12,358 bases of DNA from Phycisphaerales bacterium (GTDB lineage Bacteria > Planctomycetota > Phycisphaerae > Tepidisphaerales > Tepidisphaeraceae). The stretch is from contig PMAK01000074.1 in the NCBI GenBank assembly GCA_003153655.1, positions 1-12,358 of the forward strand, read 5' to 3'. This document shows positions 6,621 to 12,358 of this stretch, in pieces (within the stretch, counting starts at the first letter, position 1; every line of letters begins with the position of its first letter). The notes under the pieces are model-generated. The model made no database searches. It was not told where the DNA came from and was given only the letters and a program-made list of their open reading frames with translations. A program made the translations under genes and the position numbers.

Positions 6621-7132
6621 AAATCCCCGTTAAGAATCTCACCAAGTTGCTGGCTGACCTCGCCCACCTTCTGCTCATCCAGCCGCGGATTCACCAGATC
6701 CATTTTGTCTTCGCGCCCCTTGAACCGCATCGACCAGATTTCCTTCTCCCCTTCATGCCGCGTCGATTCATAAACAATCCGCCGCTTCCGCATCAAGATC
6801 AGCCCCAGCACAAACCGGAAATATATTTTTCCCTGCTCCTCCGTCTCCGCCAGCCGTTCAAAGAGCTCACACAACACATCATCATCCACAAACATCGCCC
6901 GCCGCGCCGTGGATGGAAGCAATGTATTCTGCCAAAACCCCAATAAACCGGCTTTATCAAAACTCTCCCAGCACCCCATACAAACATCCAACCGCTCCAG
7001 CGCCAAAGGCGTCTCCCGCAGCGCCGCCATCAATTTCTCCCCCGGCTCCACAACCTTCCCGCAAACATGGCACTTCCCCTCCGCCTTCGCGATCGCATAC
7101 CCAGCCGGCTTTCCCGATGTGCTAGCGTTCAT
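6617..7132 (-). CDS. Conserved hypothetical protein with two CxxC pairs
   Basis: A 171-aa protein with likely zinc site C21-HV-C24 and C51-MG-C54, followed by a helical part with FVDDDVLCELFERL (81-94), FRFVLGLILMRKRRIVYE (105-122) and a C-terminal helix DEQKVGEVSQQLGEIL. The DDxVLxxLFERL and FRFVLxLILMRKR motifs match a protein family I associate with planctomycetes, of unknown function; that is recollection, not a search. The start is set at 7132 because GGAGG (7138-7142) lies five bases upstream; an in-frame ATG at 7144 has its own codon running into that ribosome site. It follows the 67-aa zinc-ribbon gene by 15 bp and overlaps the lipoprotein gene by ATGA. FRFVLGLILM is hydrophobic but is flanked by charges and probably buried rather than membrane-spanning. 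Confidence 0.82.
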   Translation of the reverse strand: MNASTSGKPAGYAIAKAEGKCHVCGKVVEPGEKLMAALRETPLALERLDVCMGCWESFDKAGLLGFWQNTLLPSTARRAMFVDDDVLCELFERLAETEEQGKIYFRFVLGLILMRKRRIVYESTRHEGEKEIWSMRFKGREDKMDLVNPRLDEQKVGEVSQQLGEILNGDL

Positions 7133-7137
7133 ACCAA

Positions 7138-7142
7138 CCTCC
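7138..7142 (-). promoter_or_regulatory. Strong ribosome binding site deciding the start at 7132
   Basis: GGAGG on the minus strand, five bases before ATG 7132. It lies between the TGA of the 67-aa gene (7148-7150) and this ATG, so the two genes are likely translated from one mRNA. It shows that this organism does use Shine-Dalgarno initiation. Confidence 0.75.
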
Positions 7143-7147
7143 ATGTC

Positions 7148-7351
7148 TCAATAAACAACAAACTGCCGGACATCCGTTCCCCCCGACCCAACCTCAAACT
7201 TCACAGGCTTACCGCACTTAGGACACCGCCCGCAATAAGCCGACCCCTCCGCATTCCGATAAATTCTCTGATAAACCGAGCAACAAGCAAACATCACGCT
7301 CAAATAAGGCCGCCCCGCCGCAGAAGAATTTTCTCTAGTCGAATCGCTCAT
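7148..7351 (-). CDS. Small zinc-ribbon protein, conserved hypothetical
   Basis: A 67-aa protein beginning MSDSTRENSSAAGRPYLSVM. Cysteines are grouped as FACCSVYQRIYRN and SAYCGRCPKCGKPVKFEV, giving a likely four-cysteine zinc ribbon, followed by a conserved-looking GSGGTDVRQFVVY tail. The pattern CC-x-VY-x-RIY, CPKCGKP, GGT resembles small planctomycete proteins of unknown function that I recall. The ATG at 7351 has GGA seven bases upstream; a TTG four codons earlier (7363) is less likely. It is followed after 15 bp by the CxxC gene, and upstream lies the second compound repeat, so this gene may be read from the long operon or from a promoter within the gap. Confidence 0.75.
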   Translation of the reverse strand: MSDSTRENSSAAGRPYLSVMFACCSVYQRIYRNAEGSAYCGRCPKCGKPVKFEVGSGGTDVRQFVVY

Positions 7352-7375
7352 TGCCCTATCCAATCAGGATTTTCT

Positions 7376-7460
7376 CATCTGTGTGCATCTGATTTCCATC
7401 TGTGGCAATACTACATTTCTTCGCGTCTGTCTTCGCGCCCTTCGCGCCTTCGCGGTCAAA
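7376..7460. repeat. Compound interspersed repeat, copy 2
   Basis: The same two-module element as at 3945, in the same orientation. Module A (7376-7406, starts CATCTGTGTGC, ends CATCTGTGGC) differs from copy 1 at four of 31 bases. Module B has four CTTCGCG units at 7419, 7431, 7440 and 7448, ending GCGGTCAAA. Read on the minus strand it gives CGCGAAG units and then CCACAGATG units. It occupies most of the 119-bp gap between the cyclodeaminase-family gene and the zinc-ribbon gene inside an otherwise tightly packed run. This copy is better preserved than copy 1. Confidence 0.7.
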
Positions 7461-7470
7461 TCTTATTTCC

Positions 7471-8121
7471 TCAAGTCGAAGAAACCCGCTCCCAAATCCG
7501 AGGAATCACCCGCCGAATAATCCCAGTAGCCCGGCCAACGAGCCTCTCACAAGTCTCCTCAATCCTCTTCCTCTTCTCCCCATCCAAATCCGCCAAATTC
7601 ACCCGCACGTTATAAACCGCCGTCCGCGTCGTCGCCATCGCCAGTTCACAGCAAACCGCCAGGTCCGACAGCAGATATTTATTCACGATCTCCACGATCG
7701 AATCCGCAACCCCAAGAATCTCCACCGCCGTAATCGCCATCGACTCCGGCACCTGAATACAAAGCAGCGAAGCCGCGGCAATCCCCGATTCCCGACCAAC
7801 CGCACCCGCCGGCAACTTCCGAGCCGCCGTCAGCGCCTCATAAGCCGCCTGATCCTCAGCCAAAAAACCCATCATCATTTCCCGCCCCCGATGCAGCACG
7901 CTCAAAGCCTCCCGCAACTGCCCCACATGCGCCTCAAGCCCCTTCTTCCCGATGCTATAATTAACAACCATCTCCCCCATCGAAGCCGCCAGCGCCCCGG
8001 CAAGTGCCGAGACACTCCCGCCCCCAGGCGTAGGCTGCTTCGCCGCCGCCGCTTCCAAAAACTTCTCGATGGTCGTCGTCTGATCGTGCAAAGGAATCTC
8101 GCTATTTTCCCCCAACATCAT
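7471..8121 (-). CDS. Cyclodeaminase/cyclohydrolase family protein (FTCD C-terminal domain type)
   Basis: A 216-aa protein of the formiminotransferase-cyclodeaminase C-terminal family, whose members act on folate C1 units (formimino-THF cyclodeaminase or methenyl-THF cyclohydrolase, as FchA). The signature AAKQPTPGGGSVSALAGAL (27-43) and the following all-helical, Ala-rich sequence match the family, and length is typical for the stand-alone form (about 200-215 aa). No formiminotransferase or formate-THF ligase gene is near, so the exact reaction cannot be fixed. The ATG at 8121 has GGGG six bases upstream and overlaps the end of the M16 gene by 20 bases; ATG 8118 or a GTG at 8133 are alternatives. 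Its place in a run of envelope-type genes is unexplained. Confidence 0.85.
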   Translation of the reverse strand: MMLGENSEIPLHDQTTTIEKFLEAAAAKQPTPGGGSVSALAGALAASMGEMVVNYSIGKKGLEAHVGQLREALSVLHRGREMMMGFLAEDQAAYEALTAARKLPAGAVGRESGIAAASLLCIQVPESMAITAVEILGVADSIVEIVNKYLLSDLAVCCELAMATTRTAVYNVRVNLADLDGEKRKRIEETCERLVGRATGIIRRVIPRIWERVSST

Positions 8122-11020
8122 GCCGCACCCCACGCGGCGTCAGATCAATCGCCGGAAACGAATCATACACATTCGCACCCGCCTGAATCTTCACCAGTTC
8201 CGGCGCCGGCGTGCAAACCGTCACCAGACAATGCGACAGCCGCGTCCGCGCCAAATCCTGCACCTGCCCAAGCGTCACCGCATTAATCCGATCGCTGAAC
8301 CCGACATGATAATCATACCCCAATCCAAACAACTCCTCCGTCGCCGCGATCTGCGCCTGTTCCTCCGGCGTCTCCGTCTCCAGCGCATACGCCGTCGTCA
8401 CCATCTCCTTGCACCGCGTAAACCAGTCCACCTGAATGTCCGCCTCAGTCCCCTGCAGCCGCGCCATATTCAGTAGTATCGCGTCCGTCACCTTGTTCAC
8501 ATTCCGCGGATCGCAAGCCGCATACACCATAAAATTTCCATCCAGCCCCGCCCCGCGCCCCGGAACATTCTGCGAAGCCGCCTCATAAGACCACCCCTGC
8601 CCGCGCAGCGTCTCAAAAATATAACCCGTCGGATATCCATACCCACCCGTCAAACATTGCGCCACAATCAACCCCGCCTCGCTCGGCTCCCCAATTCGGC
8701 TATCCGAATCAAACCCAATCACCACGCCCGCTAATTCCTGATCCGTCTTCTGCACCGCCACCCGATCCACCACAACCGTCGGCCTTCCCGGCGATATCGC
8801 CGGCCCTGAGCCTGTCGAAGGGGCCACTTTATTAAGTGTCTGATCTTCAGTCGGCGCCGCAGTCAATTGTCCCCCGCTGAAATACTGCTTCGCCATCGCC
8901 ACCGCGGTCTCGTTATCCACATCCCCAAAAATCGCGATCACCCGCGGCGCCGTCAAAATCGTCTTCTGATACCAACCCTTCACATCATCCGCGCCAAACT
9001 TTGAAACATTCTCCTTGCTTCCCAGCGGCGTAAACTGATAAGGCGAATTCTTCGGCCCAAAAAACTGCTGCTTGAAATACCGAAACGCCTGCCCATTCCA
9101 CGAAGCATCCTGCCCCGCGATCGCCGCCAGCAGATGCGTCTTCGTCTCCGCAATCTCCGGCCCCGCAAACGCCGGATGATTCACCACATCCGCATACACT
9201 TCCATCGTCTTGGCAAAATCATCCCGCGTGCACGTCACGTTCCAATACCACGTGTTATTCCCGCACGTCGTCTTCAAATCCCCACCCGTCAGATCGAAGA
9301 AATCCGAGATCTGCTCCGCCGACCGCGTCTCCGTCCCGCGCGGCAACATCGCCATCGCCAGTTGCCCGATCCCATTGTTCGCCGCATTCTCCGCCGTCAC
9401 CCCGCCCAGCGCAAACATATTGATGTTAATCAGCGGCGTAGTCGTGATCCGCCGATGCAAAACCACGAGTCCATTATCCAGCACCGTCTTCGTAATCGCG
9501 CTCGATGCCTCTTCGCTCCCACCCGCCGACGCCATCGTCGTCGCCGAGGCGCGCATCAAATCCTCCGCCTTCGGCAATCCCGCCGTCCCCACCGCCTCGC
9601 GCGGAAACAACACCGTCGTCAGCAGCTTCCCTCGATCCAGATATTCCCGCGCCGCATCCCGCACCTGCTGCGCCGTCACCGCCCCGATCCGCTTCACATA
9701 TTCATCGCTGAAATGCGCATCCCCCGTCCCCATAAAATCCAGTCCCATCGTCGCCGCCACATCCTGCGATGTCTGCAACTGCTTCAGGTGCCCAATCTTG
9801 ATCGCCGCCGCCGCCCGCCGCACCCGATCCTCATCCACCCCATCCGCCTTGATCTTCTCGATGTCCTCAAGCACCGCGTCCGTCGCCGCACCCACCTTGT
9901 CCGCATCAAGCTGCATCTCAATATCAAACGATCCCATCACATACGTCGGCGTGTCATCCTCGCAAGCCAGACCATTAACAAGCTGCCTCTTATCCCGCAT
10001 ATCCTCAACCAGAATCGAGCTCTCCCCACCCCCCAAAATCTCCGCCAGCAAATCCAGCGCATACATCTGCGGATCCGATTCCTTCACCGATGGAAACGCC
10101 AGGTTCAGCCGCGCCTCGCCAAGATGTGGAAACGTCGCCACCACAGTCCGCGGCGCCAGCACCGGCGGCTCAGCCGCGATGTCATGCGAAAACGCCCGCC
10201 CCGGCTTCGCATCCGCCAAATACCCCCGCATCGTCTTCAGCATCTCCTCTGGATCCAGATTCGCCGCCACCGAAAAAATCATGTTGTTCGGCTGATACGC
10301 CAGCTTGTAATAGCTGTACACATCGTCCCGCGACAAACCCTGAATCACCTCCTGATACCCAATCACCGGCACCCGCGCCGGACTCACCTGATACCGATTC
10401 TCCTGCATCAACTGATAAAAAACGAAATCCGGATTCCCCTTGTTCCGCTCCAACTCCCGCTGCACCACCTGATATTCCCGCGTATATTCCGCATAGGTGA
10501 TCTTCGCCCCAAGCATCCACCCCGTCACCAAATCCGCCGCCTGCGCAAAATGCGCCGTCGTCGTATTCACAAAAAAAGCCGTGTGATCGTAAGTGGTATA
10601 AGCGTTGGAATCGTTCCCGATATGCTGCAGCAGCGCCTTATTCTCCGTCTCCGTCCGCCGCTCGCTGCTACCGCCCGCAACCAGATGCTCAAGCAAATGA
10701 CTCAATCCCCCGCCCAGCCACGGCCCCTCATAAACCCCGCCCGTCTGGCAATACCCGCGAACAGCCGCCACCGGCGAAGCCACCCGCTTACAAATCACCA
10801 CCGCCCCATTCCGCAAAACCGAAATAATCTCATCCGGCCCGGTAACGATCCGGTACGCCTCCACCCCATACCCAGGCATCGCCGCTTTACTCTGTAGTAA
10901 TTCCCCACCTCCCGAGGACTCCACCGGCTGCGAAGTCTGCCCCCATCCCGGCACAACCGCCAAAAACAAGAGAAAGGAAAAAACCGCTGCGCTCCATCGC
11001 ATGCTCACCAGCATCCTCAC
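8102..11020 (-). CDS. M16-family zinc metalloprotease, two-unit, exported
   Basis: A 972-aa protein with a signal peptide (MRWSAAVFSFLLFLAVVPGWG) and two consecutive M16 (pitrilysin/insulinase) units. The first unit carries the inverted zinc motif HLLEH at 108-112 and the third ligand E189, exactly 77 residues after H112 as the family requires (context YQVVQRELERN). The second unit (about 512-960) has no HxxEH: the equivalent place reads NNGIGQLAMAML, as expected for the inactive half that closes the clam-shell chamber. The product probably degrades peptides in the periplasm. The GTG at 11020 overlaps the response-regulator stop by GTGA; in-frame ATGs at 11014 and 11002 are possible starts and 11002 gives the most typical signal peptide. 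A REP-like palindrome is translated at 733-741 (APSTGSGPA) in a linker of the second half. Confidence 0.93.
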   Translation of the reverse strand: MRMLVSMRWSAAVFSFLLFLAVVPGWGQTSQPVESSGGGELLQSKAAMPGYGVEAYRIVTGPDEIISVLRNGAVVICKRVASPVAAVRGYCQTGGVYEGPWLGGGLSHLLEHLVAGGSSERRTETENKALLQHIGNDSNAYTTYDHTAFFVNTTTAHFAQAADLVTGWMLGAKITYAEYTREYQVVQRELERNKGNPDFVFYQLMQENRYQVSPARVPVIGYQEVIQGLSRDDVYSYYKLAYQPNNMIFSVAANLDPEEMLKTMRGYLADAKPGRAFSHDIAAEPPVLAPRTVVATFPHLGEARLNLAFPSVKESDPQMYALDLLAEILGGGESSILVEDMRDKRQLVNGLACEDDTPTYVMGSFDIEMQLDADKVGAATDAVLEDIEKIKADGVDEDRVRRAAAAIKIGHLKQLQTSQDVAATMGLDFMGTGDAHFSDEYVKRIGAVTAQQVRDAAREYLDRGKLLTTVLFPREAVGTAGLPKAEDLMRASATTMASAGGSEEASSAITKTVLDNGLVVLHRRITTTPLININMFALGGVTAENAANNGIGQLAMAMLPRGTETRSAEQISDFFDLTGGDLKTTCGNNTWYWNVTCTRDDFAKTMEVYADVVNHPAFAGPEIAETKTHLLAAIAGQDASWNGQAFRYFKQQFFGPKNSPYQFTPLGSKENVSKFGADDVKGWYQKTILTAPRVIAIFGDVDNETAVAMAKQYFSGGQLTAAPTEDQTLNKVAPSTGSGPAISPGRPTVVVDRVAVQKTDQELAGVVIGFDSDSRIGEPSEAGLIVAQCLTGGYGYPTGYIFETLRGQGWSYEAASQNVPGRGAGLDGNFMVYAACDPRNVNKVTDAILLNMARLQGTEADIQVDWFTRCKEMVTTAYALETETPEEQAQIAATEELFGLGYDYHVGFSDRINAVTLGQVQDLARTRLSHCLVTVCTPAPELVKIQAGANVYDSFPAIDLTPRGVRHDVGGK
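8802..8825. repeat. REP-like palindrome inside the M16 coding region
   Basis: A 24-bp imperfect palindrome, GGCCC at one end and GGGCC at the other around TGAGCCTGTCGAA. Its core (CCTTCGACAGGCTCAGG on the minus strand) matches a repeat family I know from many bacterial genomes. It is read in frame as APSTGSGPA, a flexible Ser/Gly/Pro linker, so the protease frame is kept. Confidence 0.75.
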
Positions 11021-11511
11021 CTCGCCTCGTCATCCTGCTCGATCTCATTCAAATACGTCAATGCCCGTTCCAACTCCCCCTTCAAATGCCGAACCCGCAA
11101 TAAACTCTTCACCCGCGTCAATAGTTCAAACTTATTCACAGGCTTGCTCACAAAATCGTCCGTCCCGCACTCCGTAGCCTGCTCAATATCCCCAAGCTCA
11201 TTCAGCGCGGTGACCATCAAAACCTGAATATCCTTCGTCTTCGCATCCCCTTTGACCCGCTTACAAACCTGAAACCCGCTCATCCGCGGCATCATAATAT
11301 CTAGTAGTATCAAATCAGGCTTAAACGCCGCCACTTTCTCCAATGCCTCCACGCCATCCGCAGCCGTAACAATCTTGACCGGCAAGCTCTCCAGAAAAGC
11401 CTGCAACAACTCAACATTTTGCGGATTATCATCGACGATCAGCACCGTGGATTGGGGGAGGAACGTCTCAGAATTGATATCAGGAGCAGGGGCCGAATTC
11501 TGTTCCGTCAT
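11017..11511 (-). CDS. Stand-alone response regulator receiver protein
   Basis: A 164-aa single-domain response regulator. After a 20-residue leader the CheY-like receiver runs from about 22 to 142: STVLIVDDNPQNVELL with acidic D27 and D28, LILLDIMMP with phospho-acceptor D71, T101 (MVTALN) and K123 (FVSKPVNKFEL). All switch residues are present, so it should be phosphorylated by a sensor kinase not encoded here. The last 20 residues form a short charged helix, not a DNA-binding or enzymatic domain. Sequence style is like the receivers of PleD/RpfG-type proteins. The ATG at 11511 has GGAG eight bases upstream. It is the first gene of the run, has its own promoter, and overlaps the M16 gene by GTGA, so the partner or output may be a product of the same operon. 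Confidence 0.95.
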   Translation of the reverse strand: MTEQNSAPAPDINSETFLPQSTVLIVDDNPQNVELLQAFLESLPVKIVTAADGVEALEKVAAFKPDLILLDIMMPRMSGFQVCKRVKGDAKTKDIQVLMVTALNELGDIEQATECGTDDFVSKPVNKFELLTRVKSLLRVRHLKGELERALTYLNEIEQDDEAR

Positions 11512-11564
11512 TGGAAGAACTCCGTCAGGCAGCGGCAGTTACAACACCTGCGGCGACGGAACCG

Positions 11565-11593
11565 ACTATACGATCCGACCCCCCCTAAGTAAA
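11565..11593 (-). promoter_or_regulatory. Sigma-70-type promoter of the response-regulator operon
   Basis: Minus strand: -35-like TTTACT (11588-11593), a 17-base spacer containing a run of seven G, and -10 TATAGT (11565-11570, 5 of 6 to consensus). It lies just after the sigma factor stop (11596-11598) and gives a leader of about 48 bases before ATG 11511. It is the best-formed promoter in the right part and probably drives the seven-gene run. Confidence 0.55.
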
Positions 11594-11595
11594 GT

Positions 11596-12358
11596 TTACC
11601 CACCCGTCTGAAACACCAGCAAATACGGCACGCTCTTATGCCCACCCATATCCTGAAACGCCATAAACTGCCCCTGATTCAACCAGATCACATAAGTCTG
11701 GTTCGGCTGAAGCGTCACCGGCAACACACACGTCTTATGATCCTCCAAATACCGAATCTTCCCATTCATCTTCGGAAACGTCTGATCTGAAATCTGCACC
11801 CAACTCCAATCCCCATCCCGCATCTCCTTGCTAAACGTCACCCGAATCTCCTTCGTCCCCGAATCCACTCCCATCGCCCCTGCCTGCGGCTCAGTCTTCA
11901 CCACAACCGGCGGCATCGAAGCCACCGTCGGCCCACTCGCAGCCGCCAGCACCACCGGCGCAACAACAGCGGGAGCCAAAACCATCGGCCCAGGCGCCAC
12001 ACTCTTCGTCCCATCCGCCAGCGAAAGCACCGTCCCGGTTCCCGCTCCCGCAACCGTCACCGTCGCAATCACAGCCGCCGCAATCTTCGCCTTCGTCCAG
12101 TACATAGCCTGACCCGCCTTTCGTGAAATCGCGCTAACAAGCGTCCCCTTCGCCACCGACCACCCGGAAACCAAAATCGCCGCCGACAACGCCGCCGGCG
12201 CAGCCTCCGTCCCCCGCTCCAACATCTGCGATGTCAATTCAGCCTCGGGCACACCCGCCCCCCGATCCGCTAATATCTCCCGCAATCGCCCGACCGCCCG
12301 CCCCACCCGCTTCTCCGCAGCCTTCGCATGAATCCCCAGCTGCGCCCCCACTTCCTCT
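11596..12358 (-). CDS. ECF-type sigma factor with fused membrane segment and Ig-like domain (partial, 5' end off window)
   Basis: The visible 253 codons are the C-terminal part; the frame continues off the right edge, so the GTG at 12351 is not the true start. The first residues, EEVGAQLGIHAKAAEKRVGRAV, are the helix-turn-helix of sigma region 4.2, which reads the -35 element. Next come a helical linker with a hydrophobic patch (about 54-64), a membrane helix (AKIAAAVIATVTVAGAGTG, about 90-113), an Ala/Pro/Val linker (119-149) and an Ig-like domain (about 150-251; PPVVVKTEPQAGAMGVDSGT, IRVTFSKEMRDGDWSW, LPVTLQPNQTYVIWLN). The tail resembles the Big_5/SbsA-type Ig domain common in planctomycete ECF sigma factors. 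The layout suggests a sigma factor tethered to the membrane with an outside sensor, replacing a separate anti-sigma factor; that is inference. Confidence 0.87.
   Translation of the reverse strand, partial: EEVGAQLGIHAKAAEKRVGRAVGRLREILADRGAGVPEAELTSQMLERGTEAAPAALSAAILVSGWSVAKGTLVSAISRKAGQAMYWTKAKIAAAVIATVTVAGAGTGTVLSLADGTKSVAPGPMVLAPAVVAPVVLAAASGPTVASMPPVVVKTEPQAGAMGVDSGTKEIRVTFSKEMRDGDWSWVQISDQTFPKMNGKIRYLEDHKTCVLPVTLQPNQTYVIWLNQGQFMAFQDMGGHKSVPYLLVFQTGG

Noticed and set aside
7376..7460. CRISPR array or direct-repeat array
   Set aside because: The CTTCGCG units are seven bases at uneven 8-12 base spacing with no spacer-like sequences, so this is an interspersed repeat module.
9134..10897. 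587-codon + strand open frame opposite the M16 gene
   Set aside because: Extremely Arg/His/Pro-rich with no recognisable fold. The minus strand encodes a protease with correct zinc motif and spacing, so this is a composition effect.

Overview
The window looks like chromosomal DNA of a planctomycete, most likely class Phycisphaerae. The evidence is indirect: Thr/Pro/Arg linkers (PTSRPTTRPS in the RDD protein, LPTTEPGT nearby), an ECF sigma factor whose own chain continues into a membrane segment and an Ig-like domain, and two small cysteine-motif proteins that resemble families I associate with planctomycetes. The + strand is strongly C-rich in most genes whichever way they are read, so the minus strand is probably the leading strand. 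Most genes lie on the minus strand; only zwf and one orphan gene are on the plus strand.

Left part (1-1829): an edge-truncated PIN-domain toxin gene and its small antitoxin gene share a GTGA overlap and sit behind an extended -10 promoter. Upstream of them is an M29-family metallo-aminopeptidase. A divergent spacer of about 400 bp (1518-1918), with a perfect 16-bp palindrome and no convincing gene, separates the aminopeptidase from zwf.

Middle (1919-4042): zwf (glucose-6-phosphate dehydrogenase) has a promoter-like element ending six bases before its ATG and no Shine-Dalgarno, suggesting a leaderless mRNA. It is followed by an unrecognised 135-aa gene with different base composition and by the first copy of a compound interspersed repeat.

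Right part (4043-12358, all minus, read from right to left): a truncated ECF sigma factor gene with a fused membrane/Ig-like tail, then a good -35/-10 promoter and a tightly packed run of seven genes. These are a stand-alone response regulator, a two-unit M16 zinc protease with a signal peptide, a cyclodeaminase/cyclohydrolase-family protein, a 67-aa zinc-ribbon protein, a 171-aa protein with two CxxC pairs, a LolA/LolB-like lipoprotein, and an RDD-family membrane protein with a large exported N-terminal region. Junctions are mostly overlaps or very short gaps. One 119-bp gap holds the second copy of the compound repeat.

Several products are exported or membrane-bound, so the run may serve cell-envelope maintenance under control of the response regulator; that is inference. 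The most noteworthy non-gene signals are the compound repeat in two copies, a REP-like palindrome translated in frame inside the M16 protease, and a signal peptide expanded by four 15-bp tandem repeats. No tRNA, rRNA, CRISPR array or complete insertion sequence was seen.
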